From Acidobacteriota bacterium (GTDB lineage: Bacteria; Acidobacteriota; Blastocatellia; RBC074): DNA of 42,486 nt. A program made the translations under genes and the position numbers. Under the pieces are notes generated by a model. It saw only the letters and a list, made by a program, of their open reading frames with translations, was not told where the DNA came from and did not search any database. The DNA lies in the NCBI GenBank assembly GCA_022072205.1, contig JAJVID010000100.1, positions 1 through 42,486 on the forward strand. The letters are read 5' to 3'. Numbering within the stretch: position 1 is the first letter of the stretch; each line of letters starts with the position of its first letter. This document shows, piece by piece, positions 9,887 to 17,529 of the stretch.

Positions 9887-10681
9887 GTGATCAGGCGCCA
9901 TTCGTCACTCACGTTCAATTCACCCTCCCAGCCTGTGACTCTGCATCTGAATTTTCGCTACGACGCGGCGGCTCACTGGATTTTTGAGAGCCTCGCCTAT
10001 TTCATCGGCTTCCGCATCTATCTTCAGCTACGCAACCGCTCAGGCGATGTTGTGACAACTGAACAGCGGTGGTTGGTGGTCGCCGCGGCGATTGCTGGCG
10101 CGGCTCTGGGCAGCAAAGTTCTCAACTGGTTTGTTGATCCATCGCTTTTTTTACGCAACTGGAACAATCCTTATTTTCTGATGAGCGGAAAGACGGTGGT
10201 TGGCGGCTTGATCGGCGGATTGTCCGCCGTTGAATGGGCGAAGCGGCGCATCGGCGTCAAACAGCGGACAGGCGATTTGTTCGCAATCCCGCTGTGCGCC
10301 GGGATAGCGGTTGGCCGTATCGGATGCTTTCTGGCTGGATTGGAGGACGATACTTACGGCGTTACGACAAACCTGCCGTGGGGCGTTGATTTCGGCGACG
10401 GCGTCGCGCGGCATCCGGCTCAAATCTACGAAGTCGTCTGGCTCGGGTTGATTGCGCTTTGGCTGCGCCATCTTTCGCGCAAACCGCATCGTCAAGGCGA
10501 CCTGTTCAAGACTTTCATGGTCGCTTACTTCGCGTTTCGGCTGTCTGTAGAGTTCCTCAAGCCTGGAAATGCAATTGCCGGTTTAACCGCGATCCAGTGG
10601 GCTTGCGCGGCGATGTTGATCTATTATGCGCGCGACTTGCCTTATCTCATCTGTGCCAGAAAGGTTGAAAAGAATGACTGA
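9887..10681 (+). CDS. Lgt-like prolipoprotein diacylglyceryl transferase family protein (paralogue)
   Basis: This 264-residue integral membrane protein has about seven hydrophobic segments and the landmarks of the Lgt family: GKTVVGGLIGG at 101-111, GRIGCFLAG at 143-151, RHPAQIYE at 175-182 and RLSVEF at 218-223. True Lgt moves diacylglycerol from phosphatidylglycerol onto the lipobox cysteine. Here the position of E. coli His103 (HGGL) is Val105, and the Asn of GRxGN is Cys147, so it is probably a paralogue with a different or altered reaction. The start is a GTG at 9887 with weak support; the true start could be somewhat downstream. Its stop overlaps the start of the Tes-like gene by 8 bases, so the two are translationally coupled. 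Confidence 0.8.
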   Translation: MIRRHSSLTFNSPSQPVTLHLNFRYDAAAHWIFESLAYFIGFRIYLQLRNRSGDVVTTEQRWLVVAAAIAGAALGSKVLNWFVDPSLFLRNWNNPYFLMSGKTVVGGLIGGLSAVEWAKRRIGVKQRTGDLFAIPLCAGIAVGRIGCFLAGLEDDTYGVTTNLPWGVDFGDGVARHPAQIYEVVWLGLIALWLRHLSRKPHRQGDLFKTFMVAYFAFRLSVEFLKPGNAIAGLTAIQWACAAMLIYYARDLPYLICARKVEKND

Positions 10682-12089
10682 CCGCATACGCCCCTATCTT
10701 TACTACGACATTGCGATCTCGATCTGCTCGACCTGCTACCGCAAGGTCGAAGGCAAGATCGTTTTCGAGAACAATAATGTCTACCTGCTCAAACGTTGCC
10801 CGGAGCACGGCGCTGAGCGAGTTCTGGTCGCTGATGATGTTGATTATTATCGCCGTTTGCGCGAGGTCTTCATCAAACCGCCGGAGATGCCCTACCGTTA
10901 CAACACTCCGGTCAAATGGGGCTGTCCTTACGATTGCGGTTTGTGCACGGATCACGAGCAGCATTCGTGTCTGACGCTCATCGAAATCTGCGACTACTGC
11001 AATCTGAAATGTCCGGTCTGTTATGCTGAAAGCGGGCCTCAGCGTCAGCAATTCCGCAGCTTGGCCAAGATTGAAAAGATGCTCGACGCTGTCGTGCGAA
11101 ACGAGCGCGAGCCTGATGTCGTACAGATTTCGGGCGGCGAGCCTACTCTCCATCCAGATTTTTTCAAAGTTCTCGAAATGGCAAAATCGCGCCCGATCCG
11201 CCATCTGATGGTGAACACCAATGGCATCCGCATCGCCAAAGAGGAAGAGTTCGCCAAACGACTGGCCGAATTTATGCCCGATTTTGAAATCTACCTGCAG
11301 TTCGATTCGTTTAAAGCCGAAGCATTGAAGGAACTGCGCGGGGCTGATCTTCGCAACGTGCGTGAGCAGGCCCTGGAGCGTCTCAACCGTCTGGAAATTT
11401 CGACGACGCTGGTTGTGACTTTGAAGAAAGGTCTCAACGATGACGAGGTCGGCGCGATTATTGATTTCGCGCTGCGACAGCCCTGCGTGCGCGGCGTGAC
11501 GTTTCAACCGATTCAGGCCGCAGGCCGCCTAGAAGGCTACGACCCAGCGCGCGACCGGTTGACGTTGACCGAAGTGCGGCGGCGGATACTGGAACAGACC
11601 ACGGTATTTAAACCCGAAGACATCATTCCCGTGCCGTGCCATCCCGACAGCCTGGCTATGGCTTACGCTCTGAAACTCGGCGGCCAAGCGCTTCCGCTGA
11701 CCGGCTTGATTGATCCGCAGGTATTGATCAACGGGCGTCGCAATACGATTGTCTTTGAACAGGACGACGAAGTGCGCGAACACATCTTTAAACTGTTCGC
11801 CACCAATCATTCGCCGCAATCGAGCGCGGCCAGCCTGCGCGATCTGCTCTGTTGCCTGCCGATGGCCGTTGTCCCTGAAGGACTGTCTTATCAGAATCTC
11901 TTCCGCGTGATTATCATGCAGTTCATTGACGCTTACGATTTCGACGTGCGTTCGGTGAAAAAGAGTTGCGTGCATATTGTTCACCCCGACGGGCGGTTGA
12001 TTCCGTTCGACACGTACAATCTGTTTTATCGAGATGAACTGGAACAGACGCGACTCGCGCCGCTGCGCTGGATCGCGAAAGAAATGTAA
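10674..12089 (+). CDS. Radical SAM protein related to tetraether lipid synthase (Tes/MJ0619 family)
   Basis: The 471-residue product has the radical SAM cluster motif CNLKCPVC (Cys109, 113, 116), GGEP at 154-157 and the rest of a TIM-barrel radical SAM core. Ahead of it lies a cysteine-rich N-terminus: ICSTC (18, 21), RCPEHG (42), GCPYDCGLC (84, 88, 91), plus Cys99 and Cys106. More cysteines occur at 271, 322, 393, 394 and 432. The layout CxxC...CpxHG...CPxDCGLCxxH and the C-terminal HPDGRLIPF...YNLFYR segment are those I know from archaeal Tes, which joins lipid chain ends to form membrane-spanning lipids. Homologues occur in some bacteria. I infer a role in lipid chain C-C coupling, not demonstrated here. 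Start ATG at 10674, overlapping the Lgt-like stop; a small membrane protein follows 3 bp later. Confidence 0.8.
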   Translation: MTDRIRPYLYYDIAISICSTCYRKVEGKIVFENNNVYLLKRCPEHGAERVLVADDVDYYRRLREVFIKPPEMPYRYNTPVKWGCPYDCGLCTDHEQHSCLTLIEICDYCNLKCPVCYAESGPQRQQFRSLAKIEKMLDAVVRNEREPDVVQISGGEPTLHPDFFKVLEMAKSRPIRHLMVNTNGIRIAKEEEFAKRLAEFMPDFEIYLQFDSFKAEALKELRGADLRNVREQALERLNRLEISTTLVVTLKKGLNDDEVGAIIDFALRQPCVRGVTFQPIQAAGRLEGYDPARDRLTLTEVRRRILEQTTVFKPEDIIPVPCHPDSLAMAYALKLGGQALPLTGLIDPQVLINGRRNTIVFEQDDEVREHIFKLFATNHSPQSSAASLRDLLCCLPMAVVPEGLSYQNLFRVIIMQFIDAYDFDVRSVKKSCVHIVHPDGRLIPFDTYNLFYRDELEQTRLAPLRWIAKEM

Positions 12090-12092
12090 GAG

Positions 12093-12371
12093 ATGGAAGA
12101 ACAACGCTCACAGCAAGGAGAAATCTGGCGGGGCATCGGAGTGGCGGCGCTGTTGCATTTGATTCAGATCCCGCTTGCCGTATTCACGATGTTCGTCTCG
12201 CTGATCTTTGTGGGGATCAGCCAATTGGTCTACATCATTCCCGCGATCATCTTCTATTGGCGCGATGGGAGGCGCAGTGTCGTAACAGGTTTGGTTATCG
12301 CGGCGGCGATCACATTTCTACTCAACGCTACCTGCACCGTGCTCGTCTTCAGTAGTCTGAGCTTTCATTGA
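12093..12371 (+). CDS. Small three-helix membrane protein, unknown
   Basis: This 92-residue protein has a short polar N-terminus and three hydrophobic segments (about residues 14-38, 40-56 and 64-88), with a basic loop WRDGRRS between the last two. I do not recognise a family. It begins 3 bp after the stop of the Tes-like gene, so it is almost certainly in the same operon. It may be a membrane partner or anchor for the soluble radical SAM enzyme, but nothing in its sequence proves this. Confidence 0.7.
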   Translation: MEEQRSQQGEIWRGIGVAALLHLIQIPLAVFTMFVSLIFVGISQLVYIIPAIIFYWRDGRRSVVTGLVIAAAITFLLNATCTVLVFSSLSFH

Positions 12372-12475
12372 AGTGGACTACTTGATTGCCGGCCCTCCTT
12401 CGTGCAAGCTATAGCCTCTCTCGCAGCGATCAAAATATCTCAAACGTGAATAACCAGGAGGCCGCAAGTTTCATC

Positions 12476-13102
12476 ATGATTTCAGGAATTCTTCTGGCCG
12501 CAGGCGAATCGAGCCGGATGCGAGGCGCGTTCAAGCCCCTGCTGAAATGGGGCAAGCGCACGGTCATCGGTGAATGCGTTCATCAGATGCGCAATTCGCA
12601 ACTGGCCGAAATCTTCGTCGTGCTCGGCCATCGTGAAATGGAAATCCGCCAGAGTCTGGCTGGATCGGGCGTGCAATACGCGATCAACGATGATTATCAG
12701 CGGGGAATGCTTTCTTCGATCAAAACTGGTCTGTCTATGCTCAGTCCGAACGAGGACGCCGCGCTAATCGCGCTGGTTGATCAGCCGATGATCACGAAAG
12801 AGATCATCAACAAGCTGATTGAGGCGTTTTATGCAGGTGACAAAGGCATTGCGCTGCCAGCGTATCAGGGCAAACACGGGCACCCGATCATCGTCGCCGC
12901 AAAATATTTCGACGACATCATGCAGCTTAATGAAAATTCGACCGAAGGTATGCGCGGATTCATCGCCGAGCATCGCAATGATACGCTGGAAGTCCCGGTT
13001 GATTCTCCAGCGGTCATCGAAGATATAGACATCCCCGAAGATTACGAGCGGCTGAGCAAGCAGGTCGAACCGATTTACGAATATCACAAATGGCATCCTT
13101 GA
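12476..13102 (+). CDS. MocA/MobA-like nucleotidyltransferase
   Basis: The 208-residue protein has the NTP-transferase fold signature GILLAAGESSRMRGAFKPLL at its N-terminus (nucleotide-binding loop), followed by VALVDQP-like metal-binding residues (ALVDQPMIT, about 103-111) and the GKHGHPIIV segment typical of MocA. MocA adds CMP to molybdopterin; relatives use other acceptors, so the substrate is open. No molybdenum cofactor or xanthine dehydrogenase gene is in the window. The start is set at the ATG of 12476, just before the motif; AGGAGG lies about 14 bases upstream, rather far, so an upstream non-ATG start is possible. The gene ends where a heptad palindrome begins. Confidence 0.82.
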   Translation: MISGILLAAGESSRMRGAFKPLLKWGKRTVIGECVHQMRNSQLAEIFVVLGHREMEIRQSLAGSGVQYAINDDYQRGMLSSIKTGLSMLSPNEDAALIALVDQPMITKEIINKLIEAFYAGDKGIALPAYQGKHGHPIIVAAKYFDDIMQLNENSTEGMRGFIAEHRNDTLEVPVDSPAVIEDIDIPEDYERLSKQVEPIYEYHKWHP

Positions 13103-13104
13103 GT

Positions 13105-13169
13105 GGGAATGGGGAGTGGGGAGTGGGGAGGGAGGACGTCTTTTCTCTCACTCCCCACTCCCCATTCCC
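13105..13169. repeat. Heptad-repeat palindrome upstream of ubiD
   Basis: Tandem units of GGGGAGT/GGGGAAT with a 7-nt period occupy 13105-13125, and a perfect inverse copy of 21 bp lies at 13149-13169. Related C-rich sequence continues to about 13183. The following ATG at 13191 has no Shine-Dalgarno sequence because the space is filled by the C-rich arm. It resembles the short tandemly repeated (STRR) sequences known from cyanobacteria. Confidence 0.88.
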
Positions 13170-13190
13170 CACTCCCCGCTCCCGAATTCT

Positions 13191-14645
13191 ATGGCTTATT
13201 CAGACCTGCGCGAATTCATCAAGATTTTAGAGAAGCACAAGGAACTCAAACGCATCTCGGTTCCCGTTTCAAGCGACCAGGAGATCACCGAGATCACCGA
13301 CCGCGTCTCGAAATCGAAAGAGAATAACAAAGCTCTGCTGTTTGAAAACGTGGACGGCGGCAGGATTCCCGTTTTGATTAATGCGCTGGGCAGTCGGAGG
13401 CGGATGGAACTGGCGCTGGAAGTTGACAGCGTTGACGACGTAGCCGCGCGTTTGACTGAATGGCTCGATTTCAAATCGCCCGAAGGCTTGCTGCAAAAGG
13501 TGAAGATGTTGCCGAAGCTGGCCGAATTGGGAAAGTATTTCCCGCGCGAAGTGAAATCGGGCGTCTGCCAGGAAGTGATCAAACGCGAAGGTGAGTTTTC
13601 GCTGTTCGACTTTCCGATCCTGAAATGCTGGGAGGCCGACGGCGGTCGCTTCATCACGTTCCCGATGGTCTTCACGCGCAACCCGCGCACGGGCAAACGC
13701 AACTGCGGGATGTACCGGATGCAGGTTTACGACGAAAAGACTACGGGGATGCACTGGCAGATCCACAAACACGGCGCGGCGCATCACCGCGATCAGGAAA
13801 AGCGAGGGGCCGACCGGATGGAAGTCGCAGTGGCAATCGGAGCCGAGCCGATCACAAATTTCGCTGCGACCTTGCCGTTGCCCGATGATCTTGACGAAAT
13901 GATCTTCGCCAGCTTTCTTCGGGAAAAACCGATTGAGATGGTCAAGTGCGTTTCGGTTGATTTGGAAGTTCCGGCGACGGCGGAGATAGTTCTGGAAGGC
14001 TATGTTGATCCCGCTGAACGCCGCATCGAAGGGCCGTTCGGCGATCACACCGGTTTTTACACGCTCGAAGAGCCTTATCCTGTTTTCCACGTCACGACCG
14101 TCACTCACCGCAAAAATCCGATTTACCAAACGACAATCGTTGGCCGCCCGCCGATGGAAGATTGCTGGATGGGCTGGACAATCATTCGCGTCACGCTGCC
14201 GGTTCTCAAACGCCAGTTGCCGGAGATTGTAGACATGAACCTGCCTTTCGAGGGTGTCTTCCACAACCTGATGCTGGTTTCGATACGCAAACAATATCCC
14301 GGCCATGCGCGCAAAATCATGAATGCGATCTGGGGACTGGGCCAGGCGATGTTCACCAAATGCATCGTCGTCGTTGACGAAGACGTGAACGTGCAGGATC
14401 CGTCGGAAGTCGTCTGGAAAGTCCTGAACAACATTGATCCCGAACGCGACATTCAGTTCATGCTTGGGCCGGTAGATGTGCTCGATCACTCCGCGCGACA
14501 AACCGGCTTCGGGTCGAAGATGGGCATTGACGGTACGCGCAAATGGAAAAACGAAGGCTTCGACCGCCGCTGGCCGAAAGAAAACAACACCGGCGCAGAA
14601 GTGAAACTGATCGTGGATGAGAAGTGGAAGAAACTGGGATTGTGA
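13191..14645 (+). CDS. UbiD-family prenylated-FMN decarboxylase
   Basis: The 484-residue product has the length and motifs of UbiD-type decarboxylases, which use prenylated FMN to remove carboxylates from aromatic or unsaturated acids, often in quinone biosynthesis. Visible landmarks are the conserved EGPFGDHTGFY stretch (from residue 280), the NCGMYRMQVYDEKTTGMHWQ region before it and the GFGSKMGIDGTRKW segment near the end. No UbiX prenyltransferase is in the window. The substrate may be a ubiquinone or menaquinone precursor, but the family is broad. The ATG at 13191 is chosen because translation further upstream would run through the palindrome and give low-complexity sequence. No ribosome site is visible. 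Confidence 0.9.
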   Translation: MAYSDLREFIKILEKHKELKRISVPVSSDQEITEITDRVSKSKENNKALLFENVDGGRIPVLINALGSRRRMELALEVDSVDDVAARLTEWLDFKSPEGLLQKVKMLPKLAELGKYFPREVKSGVCQEVIKREGEFSLFDFPILKCWEADGGRFITFPMVFTRNPRTGKRNCGMYRMQVYDEKTTGMHWQIHKHGAAHHRDQEKRGADRMEVAVAIGAEPITNFAATLPLPDDLDEMIFASFLREKPIEMVKCVSVDLEVPATAEIVLEGYVDPAERRIEGPFGDHTGFYTLEEPYPVFHVTTVTHRKNPIYQTTIVGRPPMEDCWMGWTIIRVTLPVLKRQLPEIVDMNLPFEGVFHNLMLVSIRKQYPGHARKIMNAIWGLGQAMFTKCIVVVDEDVNVQDPSEVVWKVLNNIDPERDIQFMLGPVDVLDHSARQTGFGSKMGIDGTRKWKNEGFDRRWPKENNTGAEVKLIVDEKWKKLGL

Positions 14646-14656
14646 GGAAACCGCTG

Positions 14657-14776
14657 ATGAAGTTTCTCAGCTTTCTGGAAACTGCCAGATTTACCAAGCG
14701 TGTCGTTGAGCTTCTGGATGATGAATACATCCTGGGTTGGTTTCGCCACTACGGCCTTCAGGGCGCACGCATCTGA
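14657..14776 (+). pseudogene. Remnant of a RelE/HigB-type toxin
   Basis: A 39-codon frame encodes MKFLSFLETARFTKRVVELL, then DDEYILGWFRHYGLQGARI and a stop. The first 25 residues match the usual opening of HigB/RelE-type toxins (FLETxxFTxxVxELLDDxxY), which normally run to about 100 residues. The ribonuclease core is absent, and no antitoxin gene follows. It is therefore best read as a decayed fragment. Recognition is by pattern memory of a short segment, so confidence is moderate. Confidence 0.45.
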
Positions 14777-14877
14777 AAACCGCCATAAGTGGGGTGTCCC
14801 TGTCCCCCTGATGCTTTGGGAAATCCTGTCTATTTTCTCAGGCGGAATTGCGCTTTGTTAAGACTGGCCTGTTCAAT

Positions 14878-15501
14878 ATGGGTTTTTACGCGAGATACAT
14901 TTTCCCACGCATTCTCGATTGGAGTTTGGGCGCTCCTGAATTCGGCAAATACCGCCGCCGCGCATTGGAACCGGCGTGCGGCGAGACACTGGAGATCGGC
15001 TTCGGCACGGGACTGAATCTGCCTTACTACCCTGAAGCGGTGACGAAACTGACGGTGATTGATTCGGAAGACATGCTGCGCGAGCGGGTCCAACAACGCA
15101 TCGCCGATTGTCCGATTCCCGTGACGAAGATGAGGCTCGACGCGCAGGGGCGGCTGCCTTTTAACGATCACACGTTCGACACGGCAGTGAGCACGTTGAC
15201 GCTTTGTTCAATCGGCGACACCTCTGCGGCGTTGGCTGAAATTCGGCGCGTGCTGAAGCCGGAGGGCCGGTTCGTGTTTTTCGAGCATGGACGCAGTGAT
15301 GATCCAAGGGTGGCGCGGCGGCAGGATCGGTTCAATCCGATTCAGAAGATCATCGGCGTTGGGTGCAATATGAACCGGAGGATTGACGAGTTGATCGAAG
15401 GCGCTGGGTTCAAGATCACGAACCTTGATCGTTTTCTGTTGCCGAAGACGCCGCGATTGCTGGCCGAAATGTATCGCGGCGTAGCCTCGCCCCAAACTTG
15501 A
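14878..15501 (+). CDS. Class I SAM-dependent methyltransferase
   Basis: The 207-residue protein has the S-adenosylmethionine-binding motif I LEIGFGTGLN at 38-47, an acidic residue ending the next strand (VIDSE), and the Methyltransf_11 pattern LPFNDHTFDTAVSTLTLC followed by EIRRVLKPEGRFVFFEHG. The acceptor is unknown; relatives include lipid, quinone and small-molecule methyltransferases. The frame extends to a TTG at 14848, but the ATG at 14878 (MGFYARYIFP) is the better start. It is 18 bp ahead of the cyclase gene and probably in one operon with it. Confidence 0.85.
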   Translation: MGFYARYIFPRILDWSLGAPEFGKYRRRALEPACGETLEIGFGTGLNLPYYPEAVTKLTVIDSEDMLRERVQQRIADCPIPVTKMRLDAQGRLPFNDHTFDTAVSTLTLCSIGDTSAALAEIRRVLKPEGRFVFFEHGRSDDPRVARRQDRFNPIQKIIGVGCNMNRRIDELIEGAGFKITNLDRFLLPKTPRLLAEMYRGVASPQT

Positions 15502-15519
15502 ACCGGGAGGTAGAAGATT

Positions 15520-16371
15520 ATGCACAAACTGATTCTGGCGATTGCCGCGGCTTTGCTCGTCGTCGGGATCGTTCTTTTCGCCGTCAACCGCACTTCACAC
15601 GCTCCCGAAAAAAGCGTGACTGAAACTCCGAGCCGGACAATCGTGGAGCATAGCGGGATTGACGAATCGAAGGTTATTGATCTGACCTACAACTTCGACG
15701 ACAGTACCATCTACTGGCCGACGGCGAAACCGTTTCAATGGGAGAAGGAATCGTGGGGAAAATCGGCGGGCGGCTACTGGTACACGGCGGCCCGATACGC
15801 CGCGAGCGAGCACGGCGGCACGCATCTGGACGCGCCGGTCCATTTCGGCGAAGGCAGATTGGCGGCGGACGAGATTCCACTCGCGCGCCTGGTTGGGCCA
15901 GTCGTTGTGATTGATGTTTCGGAGGCTTGCGTCAAAGACGCCGATTATCGTCTGACGGCGGACGACATCGTATTGTGGGAGAAGGCGAACGGGCAGATCC
16001 CCGACAATTCAATCCTGCTCGTTCGGTCAGGCTGGGGGAAGTTCTGGCCGGACAAGAAAAAGTATCTGGGCACGGACACGCCGGGCGACACGACCAATCT
16101 GCACTTCCCTGGCATTTCGCGCGAGGCGGCTGAGTTTCTGGCAAAGCAGCGGAGGATTGATGGCGTGGGCATTGACACGGCCAGCATTGATCATGGCCCG
16201 TCGAAAGATTTCATCACGCATCGGGTTCTGAACGGTGCGAACATCTACGGTTTGGAGAACGTGGCGAATCTGGATCGCCTGCCCGCGAAAGGCGCGACGC
16301 TGATCGCGTTGCCGATGAAAATCAAAGGTGGGACGGGTGGGCCTGTGCGGATCATCGCGATTTTGCCTTGA
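15520..16371 (+). CDS. Cyclase-family (kynurenine formamidase-like) metal hydrolase, membrane-anchored
   Basis: This 283-residue protein starts with one hydrophobic segment (about 3-22), probably an uncleaved anchor or signal, so the catalytic domain would face the periplasm. The domain carries HGGTHLDAPVHF at 98-109, the metal-binding HxGTHxDxPxH motif of the cyclase/formamidase superfamily. The GVGIDTASIDHG segment and the closing GPVRIIAIL are also typical. Known members hydrolyse N-formylkynurenine or related amides and lactones; the substrate here is unknown. GGGAGG lies 10 bases before the ATG. The cupin gene follows 27 bp downstream. Confidence 0.87.
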   Translation: MHKLILAIAAALLVVGIVLFAVNRTSHAPEKSVTETPSRTIVEHSGIDESKVIDLTYNFDDSTIYWPTAKPFQWEKESWGKSAGGYWYTAARYAASEHGGTHLDAPVHFGEGRLAADEIPLARLVGPVVVIDVSEACVKDADYRLTADDIVLWEKANGQIPDNSILLVRSGWGKFWPDKKKYLGTDTPGDTTNLHFPGISREAAEFLAKQRRIDGVGIDTASIDHGPSKDFITHRVLNGANIYGLENVANLDRLPAKGATLIALPMKIKGGTGGPVRIIAILP

Positions 16372-16398
16372 GCGAAAAGACAGCGGGAGGGAATCGAA

Positions 16399-16725
16399 AT
16401 GGATGTCAAAGACGTTTTCGCGGCGGCGGAGTTTTCAAACGTCAGGATGCAGAAGATCAATCTGTTTGAGACGAAGAATTTCTTCTGCGACATTTATTGC
16501 CTGGAACCTGGACAGGAACAGAAAGTCCACGCGCACCAGGACGAAGACAAAATCTATTACGTGCTGGCCGGCCACGGATCGTTTGTCGTTGGAGACGAGA
16601 CGCGGGAATTGGGCGAGCATCAGATCGTGATGGCTCCAGCGGGATCGCAGCACGGCGTGAAGAACACAAGCGCGCGAAGATTGACGTTGTTGGTGTTTAT
16701 GACACCCAATCCGAATTTCAAATGA
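16399..16725 (+). CDS. Small cupin-domain protein
   Basis: A single-domain cupin of 108 residues. Cupin motif 1 is seen as VHAHQDEDKIYYVLAGHGSF (two His and a Glu/Asp as metal ligands), and motif 2 as APAGSQHGVKN with the third His. Such small cupins bind a metal and act as isomerases, dioxygenases or sensors; the function is not determinable here. GGGAGG precedes the ATG. It ends 3 bp before the stop of a convergent gene. Confidence 0.85.
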   Translation: MDVKDVFAAAEFSNVRMQKINLFETKNFFCDIYCLEPGQEQKVHAHQDEDKIYYVLAGHGSFVVGDETRELGEHQIVMAPAGSQHGVKNTSARRLTLLVFMTPNPNFK

Positions 16726-16728
16726 GTT

Positions 16729-17478
16729 TCAGCGGGCGAGCTTGGCCGCCGAATCTCGATCAAGAAACAAGTGCGCGTTTTCGTGAGTTCTGAGGATTGA
16801 GGCGGGACAGGCTGGCGTGATTTCGCCTTCGATCATCCGGAGCACAGCATCCTGCTTTGTCGCGTCCGGGACGATCAGGAACAATTTCGGGCAGACCATG
16901 ATCGCCGGGATCGTCAGTGAAATTGCGTGGCGCGGCGCTTCATCAATCTCGACGACTCGCGCCATTGCCGGGTCGTTGAAATCGCAAACGCGCGGATTGA
17001 TGGACGCGAGACGACCGGTTTCTCCTACGTCGAGCGTGACGAAATCCGGCGGGCGGGATTTGAGCAACGCGACGTAATTCGCGCAAACAGCTTCCGGGTT
17101 CGCGGCTTCTCCGCGCAACCCGTGGAACTCGGCCATCGGGACTCGCTTCACCAGCCGGTCAATCAGAAAACGCCTGTGCGATTGCGGCGCGTCTTCGTTC
17201 GCTCCCAGAAGTTCGTCGAGGTGAAATCCGATAACCCGCGTCCATTCGATCTCTTCCGCTTTTACTAACTCATCGAGAAATTCATTGTGCGACGGCTCTG
17301 AGGCGAAAGCGCCGACAGCGCGGCCTTGTTCGGCTATCAACCGGCGCATCTCGGCGGCGACTGACGCCGCCGCCGCTTTGCTCATCTGCTGGCGCGAGTC
17401 AAAGATGTACGCATTCAGCTTATATGCGCGGAAGCTGTCAACCAGGCCTTCTGAAATGATGAGATTCGGTGGGCGCAT
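16729..17478 (-). CDS. NagB/glucosamine-6-phosphate deaminase-like protein with degenerate active site
   Basis: The 249-residue product has the overall fold and landmarks of the NagB/6-phosphogluconolactonase family: GAFASEPSHNEFLDEL (57-71), FHLDELLG (85-92) and, near the end, PASILRTHENAHLFLD. In true NagB the catalytic loop reads GIGPDGHIAFNEP with Asp141, His143 and Glu148 in E. coli. Here the aligned stretch is VGETGRLASINP (151-162), so Asp, His and Glu are not conserved. It is therefore likely a paralogue without deaminase activity, a binding protein, or an enzyme of altered chemistry. The ATG at 17478 has no strong ribosome site. It lies 51 bp downstream of nothing on its own strand except the phosphatase start side, so co-transcription is uncertain. 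Confidence 0.7.
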   Translation of the reverse strand: MRPPNLIISEGLVDSFRAYKLNAYIFDSRQQMSKAAAASVAAEMRRLIAEQGRAVGAFASEPSHNEFLDELVKAEEIEWTRVIGFHLDELLGANEDAPQSHRRFLIDRLVKRVPMAEFHGLRGEAANPEAVCANYVALLKSRPPDFVTLDVGETGRLASINPRVCDFNDPAMARVVEIDEAPRHAISLTIPAIMVCPKLFLIVPDATKQDAVLRMIEGEITPACPASILRTHENAHLFLDRDSAAKLAR

Positions 17479-17529
17479 TGGAGTGATCAGGAAGATGATT
17501 GCGGCAAGCGGTTAATGCGAGAAGTGAGA

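Noticed and set aside
13105..13169. Short repeats as a possible CRISPR array
   Set aside because: Units are 7 nt, contiguous and palindromic as a block; there are no spacers and no cas genes.
13269..14501. Minus-strand open frame of 410 codons antisense to ubiD
   Set aside because: No family features; the plus frame carries conserved UbiD motifs throughout.
14788..14812. GGGGTGTCCCTGTCCCC as a possible REP-type element
   Set aside because: Only one copy was seen in the window and no partner hairpin or REP transposase gene is present.
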